From Bacilli bacterium (GTDB taxonomy: Bacteria > Bacillota_I > Bacilli_A > RF39 > UBA660): a DNA stretch of 49,011 nucleotides. Numbering within the stretch: the stretch's first letter is position 1; each line of letters opens with the position of its first letter. Of this stretch, positions 25,841 to 32,380 are shown one piece after another. The notes beneath the pieces were generated by a model. That model was not told the DNA's origin and searched no databases. It saw only the letters and a program-made list of their open reading frames with translations. Where the stretch lies: NCBI GenBank assembly GCA_900771805.1, contig CAAGPL010000082.1, positions 1 to 49,011 on the forward strand, written 5' to 3'. A program made the translations under genes and the position numbers.

Positions 25841-26215
25841 TTACCCCAATATATCAATAACAAAATTAATAATTGAAGGAACTAATATTAAAAGTGCTAC
25901 TCCCCCTAATGTATAAAGAATAGTTTTTTTTCTTCTTTGTTTTGTTTCATCATCTCCAATTATAAATTGAATTACAAAAACAACTAAAGCAATAAATGAC
26001 AAAACTATACCAAATATCTGAACTTTAGTAGCTAAACTTTTAATTATCGCTCCAAGACTTTCAATAGTTACATTACCACCTTCTATTTTTTCAACAGCAT
26101 ATACATTAGTTATTAGAAAAAAAGATGATATTAAACTCATAACTATTGTCATAACTTTTATACCATTTTTTTTAATATCATTTATAATAGATACAATCTT
26201 TTTATTCTTTTTTAT
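25841..26215 (-). CDS. VirB2/TrbC-like pilin-type membrane protein, predicted ATA start
   Basis: About 124 residues: a basic N-terminus, signal-like hydrophobic helix (MTIVMSLISSFFLITNVYA), a short loop, then two membrane helices separated by DDETKQRRKKT, the layout of VirB2/TrbC proteins in Gram-positive systems. The open frame begins at TTG 26224, which has no spacer to the SD (GAAGGGG abuts it). ATA at 26215 has a 9-nt spacer and yields the natural start MKKNKKIVSIINDIKKNGIK. The next ATG is 21 codons on. It lies at the start of the VirB2-B6-B3-B4 block. Confidence 0.82.
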   Translation of the reverse strand: MKKNKKIVSIINDIKKNGIKVMTIVMSLISSFFLITNVYAVEKIEGGNVTIESLGAIIKSLATKVQIFGIVLSFIALVVFVIQFIIGDDETKQRRKKTILYTLGGVALLILVPSIINFVIDILG

Positions 26216-26231
26216 ATCAACCAACCCCTTC

Positions 26232-26813
26232 TTATAATACTTTTTCTTCTTTTATCAAATCATTAAAATAATTAAGTATTAATTTTAAATTATCATGTAT
26301 TAACCCATCTTTTTCCTTTTTTATTCTTTCTTCTAAACTAGCAATTAAACCATCTTGATTCTTTCCAAACAAATAAACATCATCATACAAAGTACATGCT
26401 GTATTATTATCAACTATAATATAAGCAATACCATCTGATAATTCACTTTCACTTCGTTCTTCTACATCTTGTTCTTTAGTTAGTTTATCAAGTGATTTTA
26501 AAGTATATCTACCTGCTGGGATATTAACATCACTAGTTCGTAAAACTACTGCCACTATATCCAATTCCAACTCATTCACCTCTCTATCGTATATAAAATA
26601 TAGATTTCTTGCTTCTTTTTCACTTAACTTTAAATAGTCATATTTTGATATTTTTGAGATAGACTTAAAAACTGACACTTTATCAGTATCAGTTTTTAAA
26701 TACAATTCTAATTCTCCATTTTTGTTATTGCCATAATATTTAAAATCAATATTATACATATCATAAATATCAAGTAATTCATTTAATGAATATTCTTTGT
26801 TCTTATCTATCAT
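26232..26813 (-). CDS. ICE protein of unknown function
   Basis: A 193-residue acidic soluble protein starting MIDKNKEYSLNELLDIYDMY. It has an alpha/beta pattern with a long C-terminal helix pair (LIASLEERIKKEKDGLIHDN). Residues YYGNNKNGELELYLKT and AGRYTLKSLDKLT suggest beta hairpins. No motif recognised. It begins at the stop of the SSB gene (1-nt overlap) and precedes the VirB2-like gene. Confidence 0.75.
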   Translation of the reverse strand: MIDKNKEYSLNELLDIYDMYNIDFKYYGNNKNGELELYLKTDTDKVSVFKSISKISKYDYLKLSEKEARNLYFIYDREVNELELDIVAVVLRTSDVNIPAGRYTLKSLDKLTKEQDVEERSESELSDGIAYIIVDNNTACTLYDDVYLFGKNQDGLIASLEERIKKEKDGLIHDNLKLILNYFNDLIKEEKVL

Positions 26814-27184
26814 TATTTTTCCATTTCATCAGAAGTTTCTTTTTCTTCCTTTGGATTTGAAAGTGAATAAGCTAAATGCTTATAAGTTGTTACTATTGGA
26901 TTGAAAGCCTTAATAGGTTCTTCATCAGTACCATAATTTTTAACAGTATTATACCCATTTAAATATATTAACGAACCTTGTTTACTAATATTACATATTT
27001 TTTCGGCATTTTTATCCCATAAAGTAAAGTCTAGAAAATCTACTATCTTTTCGCCTTCCTTAGTTTTATAATCCCTTTCACATGCTACACATACATTAGT
27101 AACTTTCGTTCCATCTTTTGTTTCTCTTAATATAGGATCTTTTGTAAGTCTTCCTATTACTGTAAATTTATTTTCACTATTCAT
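26813..27184 (-). CDS. ssb: Single-stranded DNA-binding protein
   Basis: OB-fold SSB of 123 residues: NKFTVIGRLTKDPILRETKD, then TNVCVACERDYKTKEGEKIV, DFLDFTLWDKNAEKI and YLNGYNTVKNYG match the SSB core in order. It lacks the long Gly-rich linker and its C-terminal tail is acidic but without the usual DDDIPF end (it finishes ETSDEMEK). An element-encoded SSB is expected to coat transferred single strands in the recipient. SD GGGGGAAATT. It follows the adhesin gene by 20 nt. Confidence 0.93.
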   Translation of the reverse strand: MNSENKFTVIGRLTKDPILRETKDGTKVTNVCVACERDYKTKEGEKIVDFLDFTLWDKNAEKICNISKQGSLIYLNGYNTVKNYGTDEEPIKAFNPIVTTYKHLAYSLSNPKEEKETSDEMEK

Positions 27185-27204
27185 AATTTCCCCCTTTTAA
27201 TATT

Positions 27205-29679
27205 TTATTTCTTTTTTCTTTTATCTCTTGAAAGTAAAACTAATACAATACCTAATCCACATAATGAAACTGGTATTAATATTTTGTAATCATTAGCAAA
27301 TGTATTTGGTACATCAATAACAATTTTTTCATTTGATAAAGTATCTTTTACTATATCTCCATTGTTTAAAATTTCAAACTCATGAATCTCATCATTTAAT
27401 ATGTATCCTTCTGGTGCCTCCTTTTCAACAAACTTATATTTTTTACCGCTTTCCAAACCTTTTACATAAAGTTTTCCTAATTTATCAGTTCTTCCACTAT
27501 AAATTAAAATATCATCTTCTGTATAGATTTCAATTAAAGCACCTTCAACAGGTTCACCAGTAGATAAATCAACTTTAGATAATTCAAAATCCCCTTTTGC
27601 TAAATAATTTTTTTGATTTATTATTAGTTTAATTGTATCAGTATATTGATCTTTGTATTTTATTTCAAAACAATATGGTTTACTATTTAATACATGGTTT
27701 CCAACTGTCTTAGTTTCAATTAAACAATACTTACCTAAATATAGATTAGTCAATTTAAAATATCCATCTTTTGTAACAAAAGATTTTATTAATTGTTTAT
27801 CTTTGTAAATTAATGTGCCATCTCCAGCATAAATATCACCATCAGCAATTAAGTCATAATGTACTCCATCTAGCTCTATTTCTTCATACCTAAATGTTCC
27901 ATTTTCTATAACTAGCTTTTCACCAACCTTTTTAATCTCAACTTCTCCCTTAACCTCTTTGTTTTCAAATTGAACTTCTAACATAAGTCCAAATTCATCA
28001 TCTTGAATAAATTTACTATTTTCATCAAAACTGAATTTTAATGGTACACTATTCCAAATATATCCAGTAATACTTTGCTCTTCCAATTCTTCTATTTGAT
28101 AATTTCCATGTCCTAAAACATAAGGAGTTATAAACATACCATCTTTTGTTTCAAAAACACAGATTTTTTCTTGACCTGGATATGTAACGTTTTGACACAC
28201 ATATTCTCCTGTATCAAGATTTTTAATTCTGAATTTAATTCCATCTCTAACTAATATTTTTCGTGATTCACTATCAACTTTTATTAGCTTTAATTTTGCT
28301 CTAATTTCAGCATTAGAAATTATTTTAGTTATATCTTCATCTGAATCATTGTTAATCACGATTTCAAAGTCCTTAACTTTCTCAAAGCCTGATGTTGAAG
28401 ATACTTGTTTAAATATCCATTTACCATAAGGTAACTTAACAGATACAAAACCCTTTTCATCAGTTTTAATTGTTTTATAATACTCTCCAGTTGACTTCAA
28501 ATATATTTCAAACGAAACATTAGGCTCCCCCTTTAATATTGTCGTAGAACCATCTGCAAATACTTTATAAATATTTACTGTTTTTTCTATAACATCCTCA
28601 TAAACATCCATCTCTATATCAAGATTATCTCTATCAATTTTAAATCTATATTCTGTTTTATCAAGTAAATATCCTTCACTTGCTGTTTTTTCTCGTAATA
28701 TATATATTTTATTTGGTGATAAAATTTTGTCTGTTTTAGCACTAAAAGAATCATCTATAATCAAATCTGTTATAAAATTATAGTTTTCATCAAGTAATTC
28801 ATAAACAGCATTTTTAAATGTTGCATCTCCTTGTGGTTTACTTAATTTAGTATCTAAATCCTTTTTATTAATTTTTAATGAACCACCAACAACATTCAGT
28901 TTAACTCTTACCAAGACTGGATCATCAACTCCAAACATTCCCATCTTTTGCGAAGTAGCATCTTTACCAACAAAAATAATGGTAGGATCTTGTGTATATG
29001 TTTTTTTCTTTAGCACAACAGTAATATTTCCGACAACATTCGGTGTAACTGATAAAGTATTTCCATTAATAGATACACTAGCATCTGAACTTTTTACTAC
29101 ATCAAAATTTGATAATATACCTTTTGTATCAGTAAAAGTTGTTGTTTCCCCTATTACTGCGTCTTTAGTATCACTGTCAAATGTAGGAACCTCATAATGT
29201 GTACTTGCTAATCTTAAAATTTCATTTCTTTCAGTATTTAAATTTATGAAATTTCCATTTCCATATTTTTCTGTCCAAAACTCAATTATTTGCCCACCAG
29301 TAGCTTCCCAAATTAATGATTGAGCTGCTGCTCTATATCTTAAATTTTCATGTCCAGGATAATTATATCCATAATATCCATATAATTGAATTTTTCTATT
29401 AACTTCATCAGAATAAGGAGAATTAATCCAACCGATTGCTCCTTCATAATCAGAAGTTGTAATATTAACTCCTGGTTCTATACAATAAGCAGTTTTACCA
29501 TCTAAATCATACAAATTCCATTGCGCAGACATATAAGGTTTTCCACCACCACGTCTTGTATAATACCAATTATCAACTGGTGTTTGAGTTAATGTTGCTG
29601 CTGATACTTCTGTATAACCAGCAAGCATAAAAAAGACACTAACAAAAAACATTAGTGCCAACTTATATTTATTTTTCAA
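27205..29679 (-). CDS. Wall-anchored thioester adhesin with SpaA/Cna-B repeats
   Basis: An 824-residue surface protein. A signal peptide (residues 1-27, ending SAA) is followed by a thioester domain with Cys66 (AYCIEPG) and Gln120 (AAAQSLIWEA), the pair that forms an internal Cys-Gln thioester able to attach covalently to host or cell-surface ligands. Several SpaA/Cna-B-like repeats follow (for example LKINKKDLDTKLS, GEVEIKKVGEKL, GDFELSKVDLSTGEPVEGAL), likely with isopeptide bonds. The C-terminus has VPNTF (about 790-794), a hydrophobic helix and RDKRKKK, a variant sorting signal for the sortase at 2341. TTG start, SD GGGGG at 10 nt. Probably a mating-contact adhesin. Confidence 0.9.
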   Translation of the reverse strand: MKNKYKLALMFFVSVFFMLAGYTEVSAATLTQTPVDNWYYTRRGGGKPYMSAQWNLYDLDGKTAYCIEPGVNITTSDYEGAIGWINSPYSDEVNRKIQLYGYYGYNYPGHENLRYRAAAQSLIWEATGGQIIEFWTEKYGNGNFINLNTERNEILRLASTHYEVPTFDSDTKDAVIGETTTFTDTKGILSNFDVVKSSDASVSINGNTLSVTPNVVGNITVVLKKKTYTQDPTIIFVGKDATSQKMGMFGVDDPVLVRVKLNVVGGSLKINKKDLDTKLSKPQGDATFKNAVYELLDENYNFITDLIIDDSFSAKTDKILSPNKIYILREKTASEGYLLDKTEYRFKIDRDNLDIEMDVYEDVIEKTVNIYKVFADGSTTILKGEPNVSFEIYLKSTGEYYKTIKTDEKGFVSVKLPYGKWIFKQVSSTSGFEKVKDFEIVINNDSDEDITKIISNAEIRAKLKLIKVDSESRKILVRDGIKFRIKNLDTGEYVCQNVTYPGQEKICVFETKDGMFITPYVLGHGNYQIEELEEQSITGYIWNSVPLKFSFDENSKFIQDDEFGLMLEVQFENKEVKGEVEIKKVGEKLVIENGTFRYEEIELDGVHYDLIADGDIYAGDGTLIYKDKQLIKSFVTKDGYFKLTNLYLGKYCLIETKTVGNHVLNSKPYCFEIKYKDQYTDTIKLIINQKNYLAKGDFELSKVDLSTGEPVEGALIEIYTEDDILIYSGRTDKLGKLYVKGLESGKKYKFVEKEAPEGYILNDEIHEFEILNNGDIVKDTLSNEKIVIDVPNTFANDYKILIPVSLCGLGIVLVLLSRDKRKKK

Positions 29680-29697
29680 TTTTTATTTTCCCCCTTT

Positions 29698-29722
29698 AAA
29701 AAACACAACCTTTTCAGTTGTG
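29698..29722 (-). terminator. Predicted terminator before the adhesin gene
   Basis: Minus strand CACAAC, 7-nt loop, GTTGTG, then TTTTTT. It ends only about 10 nt before the SD of the adhesin, so expression of adhesin and downstream transfer genes must rely on readthrough or antitermination. Confidence 0.75.
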
Positions 29723-29733
29723 CCATCATATAT

Positions 29734-30354
29734 TTAATTATTATAAAAGAATTTTCCATCTCCATAAGTTAAAAGAACTCTATAACCTACTATTTGTCCC
29801 TTATAAGCAAAACTCTTGCAAGAAGCAGAGACCATATCATGTTCATCATCTAAATATTTTAATTGAATATCAGGTAATGCCTTTTGACATTCCTCTCTTG
29901 TAAAAAACTCACAAGTAGATTTTATTCTTTTGTATTCTTCATCTTGAGTTGGATCATCATTCTTTTTTGTATCTTCTTCTGAAACTTCAATTATAGTTGA
30001 ACCTTTATCATCTGTTTTATTATTAGTATCATCTGTTTTATTACCAACTTCTTGTTTACTATTAAGATCATTATTACTTTTAGTTTCATTAGAAGAATTA
30101 TTATTTTTAGATTCTTCAACTTGATTCCCATTAGTTATAACATCATTATCAATAGGTAATTCATCTTCAGAATTAATAATTTCATCTTCACTTAATGTTT
30201 CATTAGTTTTTTCTATAATTTGTGTTTTTTCATTTTTAGATACATTATTTTCTTTATCCCTTGTTTTAAAAATAAACAATGTTGTACCACCTACTACTAT
30301 AAGTACAATTAATATTACAATAGACACAAGAGGTATTATCTTCTTTCTTTTCAT
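29734..30354 (-). CDS. Membrane-anchored protein with disordered linker and Cys-containing C-terminal domain
   Basis: A 206-residue protein: basic start, one membrane anchor (about residues 8-29), then about 110 residues of Asn/Asp/Glu/Lys/Ser-rich linker with repeats of TDDTNNKTDD type. A small folded domain at the C-terminus (CEFFTREECQKALPDIQLKY, SASCKSFAYKGQIVGYRVLL) has three Cys. The topology puts the C-terminal domain outside the cell on a flexible stalk. No family recognised. Its own promoter lies upstream and a terminator lies just after it. Confidence 0.78.
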   Translation of the reverse strand: MKRKKIIPLVSIVILIVLIVVGGTTLFIFKTRDKENNVSKNEKTQIIEKTNETLSEDEIINSEDELPIDNDVITNGNQVEESKNNNSSNETKSNNDLNSKQEVGNKTDDTNNKTDDKGSTIIEVSEEDTKKNDDPTQDEEYKRIKSTCEFFTREECQKALPDIQLKYLDDEHDMVSASCKSFAYKGQIVGYRVLLTYGDGKFFYNN

Positions 30355-30380
30355 AAGAAATCCCTCCTTTTGTTAAAATA

Positions 30381-30409
30381 ATTTTAACACGGATTTCAAA
30401 AAAAGTCAG
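30381..30409 (-). promoter_or_regulatory. Predicted promoter for the stalk protein / transfer operon
   Basis: Minus strand: -35 CTGACT (30404-30409), 17-nt spacer, -10 TAAAAT (30381-30386). A short palindrome (GTTAAAATTATTTTAAC) covers the -10 and could be an operator. It lies between the RHH-like gene and the stalk-protein gene. Confidence 0.5.
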
Positions 30410-30412
30410 CCC

Positions 30413-30670
30413 CTAAGACATATTTTGCAAATTAATAATTGGCACTTCTTGTAAAGCTGTTGCATAAATACCAAGTTTTTGTTGAGTTTCACAGATTCTA
30501 TTATAAAGTAAATTAATATATGTAACTAAACTTTGGTATCTTTGAACTGAAATATCTAAATCAGCTAGTAGTCTAAAATATTCTGATGTACCAGATAATC
30601 CAAGTTCTGTAGATCTTCTCACCACACTATCCTTCGTATCATGTGATAATGATATTTTAATTTGTTCCAT
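30413..30670 (-). CDS. Small ribbon-helix-helix-like protein
   Basis: 85 residues starting MEQIKISLSHDTKDSVVRRS. The N-terminal strand (QIKISL), helix, and GLSGTSEYFRLLADLDIS fit a ribbon-helix-helix DNA-binding fold. A long C-terminal helix follows. SD GAGGTGATTAA. It sits after the terminator of the regulator gene and before the promoter at 30381, so it may repress that promoter. RHH assignment is by pattern only. Confidence 0.62.
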   Translation of the reverse strand: MEQIKISLSHDTKDSVVRRSTELGLSGTSEYFRLLADLDISVQRYQSLVTYINLLYNRICETQQKLGIYATALQEVPIINLQNMS

Positions 30671-30732
30671 TTAATCACCTCACTTTCTTAATCTTATTTA
30701 AGTTTTTTTTACGAGATCACTTTAAACTCAAT

Positions 30733-30760
30733 AAAAAAAGTATAGTCATTTCACTATACT
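30733..30760 (-). terminator. Strong intrinsic terminator after the 30765 regulator
   Basis: Minus strand AGTATAGT, 6-nt loop, ACTATACT, then seven T. A perfect 8-bp stem closes the regulator transcription unit. Confidence 0.88.
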
Positions 30761-30764
30761 GATT

Positions 30765-31247
30765 TTAAATTTCTTTTGTGTATCCCATAGCACCAGCCAT
30801 CTTCACAACACAACTATCTTTAATTTGATAAAATGAAGTTCTTGTAGCACCTGTTTGTCTCATAAACTCTGCTTGTGATTCCTTATAATACAAACATATT
30901 AAGAAATATTTAAATTCTAGTTTGCTTAAAAACTTTAGTGAAGAGGTTATTTCACTATACAATTCCCTAATTTGTTCTTCTTGTGTAATTTTCTTTGTTA
31001 CATAATCTCCTACTTTATCAACTTTTCTAGGAACAAAACATTCATATCTAACTTCATAATTACAAGTTATCGTTGGTTTTTTAATGTTTGGAAAATTAAG
31101 TTGAGCTTTAATAAACCTATCAATTTCCTTTGTAACTTTTTCATAGCAATATTCAGTATCATATTTTAGTAAATCATTTTTTGATAATAAAGGATTATCA
31201 ATATATATGTCATCAATCTTAAACTCTAAAACTATTGGTTCAACCAT
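30765..31247 (-). CDS. Putative regulator with sigma-region-4/ArpU-like C-terminal HTH
   Basis: 160 residues. The C-terminal 65 residues read like a helix-turn-helix of sigma-70 region 4 or ArpU type: a helix (LKFLSKLEFKYFLICLYYKE), SQAEFMRQTGATRTSFYQIK, then DSCVVKMAGAMGYT. The N-terminal part (residues 1-90) is mixed alpha/beta with no known domain. It is the only protein gene between the attenuated promoter at 31500 and the terminator at 30733. This single-gene, leader-controlled unit suggests it switches on transfer genes, in analogy to small sigma-like regulators of Tn916-type elements (inference). SD GGGGG with ATG. Confidence 0.7.
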   Translation of the reverse strand: MVEPIVLEFKIDDIYIDNPLLSKNDLLKYDTEYCYEKVTKEIDRFIKAQLNFPNIKKPTITCNYEVRYECFVPRKVDKVGDYVTKKITQEEQIRELYSEITSSLKFLSKLEFKYFLICLYYKESQAEFMRQTGATRTSFYQIKDSCVVKMAGAMGYTKEI

Positions 31248-31271
31248 AGCTAACCCCCTATAAATCCTAAA

Positions 31272-31421
31272 TTAAGAAAAAAGAGGGAAATTAGCCCTAA
31301 GGCATTTCTCTCTTTCAATAAAAATATTCACTAAATAAGACACTAAAAAATCACAACTTGCTTTTACTTGTGTTAGAATAAAGTAATTGTTTGTTCCCTT
31401 TCTTGATAATAATCTTTTCAT
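31272..31421 (-). CDS. Leader ORF overlapping the attenuator
   Basis: A 49-codon ORF, MKRLLSRKGTNNYFILTQVK then ASCDFLVSYLVNIFIEREKC LRANFPLFS. SD AGGTGGTG with 7-nt spacer before the ATG, about 70 nt after the predicted transcription start. Its last 15 codons run through the terminator hairpin at 31276-31315, so ribosome progress would decide whether the hairpin forms. This is the layout of a translational attenuation leader. The peptide may also have a function of its own. No family recognised. Confidence 0.66.
   Translation of the reverse strand: MKRLLSRKGTNNYFILTQVKASCDFLVSYLVNIFIEREKCLRANFPLFS
31276..31315 (-). terminator. Attenuator hairpin in the regulator leader
   Basis: Minus strand: an 11-position stem (AAAGAGAGAAT-type arm against ATTTCCCTCTTT, one A-C mismatch and a 2-nt bulge) capped by GCC/GGC, then TTTTTT. 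It lies inside the 3' end of the leader ORF and 30 nt before the regulator gene. Confidence 0.75.
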
Positions 31422-31496
31422 TTGTTTCACCACCTAAACTTATTTCCTAATAATAAGCCGCTTTAGAAACCTCTCGCTTTTTTAATTAGGGGATTT

Positions 31497-31525
31497 ACTC
31501 TACTACTTTTATTAGGATTTGTCAA
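31497..31525 (-). promoter_or_regulatory. Strong predicted promoter of the attenuated regulator unit
   Basis: Minus strand: perfect -35 TTGACA (31520-31525), 17-nt spacer, -10 TAGAGT (31497-31502). The leader RNA then carries CCTAAT/ATTAGG arms (31485-31490 and 31446-31451) before the leader ORF. Best promoter match on the element. Confidence 0.78.
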
Positions 31526-31558
31526 GCATTTTTTATCATTTTTTTTTGTAATTCCACC

Positions 31559-31590
31559 AAAAAAAGCCCTAAAACACATTTTTTTAGAGC
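31559..31590 (-). terminator. Terminator of the small RNA
   Basis: Minus strand GCTCTAAAA arm against TTTTAGGGC (one mismatch), then TTTTTTT. It also separates the gene at 31755 from the ICE regulator promoter. Confidence 0.75.
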
Positions 31591-31658
31591 AAAAACAATA
31601 TTAAATTAATAAAAACTTAAAGAAAGTAATATCTCTTTGGACATACTTTTTTCAAGTT
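31559..31658 (-). ncRNA. Predicted ~100-nt structured small RNA
   Basis: On the minus strand a promoter (31665-31692) is followed, at the expected start site, by a long hairpin (31658-31614). Its two 15-nt arms pair at all but one position (one A-C mismatch, one G-U pair) around a 15-nt loop (UGUCCAAAGAGAUAU). After an AU-rich linker comes a terminator hairpin (31590-31566) with a seven-T run. There is no SD and only a 12-codon AUG ORF, so a non-coding RNA is most likely. It is encoded just upstream of the ICE regulator promoter. Its target is unknown. Confidence 0.62.
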
Positions 31659-31664
31659 TACTCT

Positions 31665-31692
31665 ATTATACTACTTGACGTGTAGAAAGCAA
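31665..31692 (-). promoter_or_regulatory. Predicted small-RNA promoter
   Basis: Minus strand: -35 TTGCTT (31687-31692), 16-nt spacer, perfect -10 TATAAT (31665-31670). The phased repeat array lies immediately upstream of the -35, the usual place for activator or repressor sites. Confidence 0.62.
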
Positions 31693-31698
31693 GTCTTT

Positions 31699-31749
31699 TT
31701 CGTGTCAAATTCATGTCATTTCATGTCAAATTTGGTTTTTTTCGTGTTA
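31699..31749. repeat. Helically phased TTCRTGTYA repeat array
   Basis: Four copies on the plus strand: TTCGTGTCA (31699), TTCATGTCA (31710), TTCATGTCA (31720), TTCGTGTTA (31741). Spacings 11, 10 and 21 nt keep them on one face of the helix. The array lies between the gene at 31755 and the small-RNA promoter and is a likely binding array for an element regulator. Confidence 0.72.
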
Positions 31750-31754
31750 TTTCG

Positions 31755-32171
31755 TTATTTTGTCAATTCTACTATACTATTAAGCAGATCTTTCGCATTA
31801 TCAGAACTAAAAATTATTTCATGTAGTTTATTATATTCAATCGTTGCATTATCTAATGATTTGTTAGTAGAATATAGCAAATCATAAAATGTATAAAGTT
31901 TCTTTTCTTCATCATCATATATTTCTAAAATCAAAGATGTATCATAATGTTGTTCCATTATATCGTCAGGAGTATTAACCACATCTTCTATTGCTTTTGG
32001 ATAAGCTAAATTAAACATTACTATATTTAATCTAACATTATCTACTGTTCTACTTTCTCTTTCTAATATTCTATCATTTTTATTTTCAACTGTTGGAATT
32101 ATGCCATTAGAAGATTCAACTTCATACTTTAAATTATTGTTAGACAAAAAAAGATTTAGATAAAAATTCAT
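31755..32171 (-). CDS. Protein of unknown function at the right side of the element
   Basis: 138 residues, acidic, starting MNFYLNLFLSNNNLKYEVES. The middle (RTVDNVRLNIVMFNLAYPKA) and the acidic helical tail show no known motif. It has its own promoter at 32201 and SD GAGAGGAAG. The stop codon is followed by the phased repeat array, so repeat-bound protein could affect its transcript end. Whether it belongs to the ICE or the flank is not clear. Confidence 0.72.
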   Translation of the reverse strand: MNFYLNLFLSNNNLKYEVESSNGIIPTVENKNDRILERESRTVDNVRLNIVMFNLAYPKAIEDVVNTPDDIMEQHYDTSLILEIYDDEEKKLYTFYDLLYSTNKSLDNATIEYNKLHEIIFSSDNAKDLLNSIVELTK

Positions 32172-32200
32172 ATAAAACTTCCTCTCTCGATTGGTCTATT

Positions 32201-32229
32201 ATTATACACCTATTTTTTATTTTAAACAA
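32201..32229 (-). promoter_or_regulatory. Predicted promoter of the 31755 gene
   Basis: Minus strand: -35 TTGTTT (32224-32229), 17-nt spacer, perfect -10 TATAAT (32201-32206), about 30 nt before the ATG. Confidence 0.65.
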
Positions 32230-32351
32230 TATTTTTGAGTAAAAAAATATATGATAATATTTCACAAAAACATCATACAAGTTAACAAAATAACATTTCA
32301 AGCTTATTTTTATACATTTTACGTAAATTTTGCGACTTTTCTACATATAAA

Positions 32352-32360
32352 TGTTATAAT
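32352..32360 (+). promoter_or_regulatory. Predicted promoter of the nucleotidyltransferase gene
   Basis: Extended -10 TGTTATAAT (32352-32360) ahead of an AGGAGG SD and ATG. A weak -35 TTGCGA lies 19 nt upstream. The 209-nt divergent region otherwise shows nothing I can name. Confidence 0.58.
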
Positions 32361-32380
32361 ATATAGTCAGGAGGAAAAAT

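Noticed and set aside
30376..30410. Programmed frameshift at the T7-G run between 30413 and 29734 genes
   Set aside because: The slippery-looking TTTTTTTG lies after the stop codon of one gene and before the SD of the next, so no frame would benefit. It fits better as a promoter spacer.
31600..31660. 12-codon ORF (MSKEILLSLSFY) in the small-RNA hairpin
   Set aside because: There is no SD before its ATG, and the start lies in the paired stem or loop. A structured RNA explains the region better.
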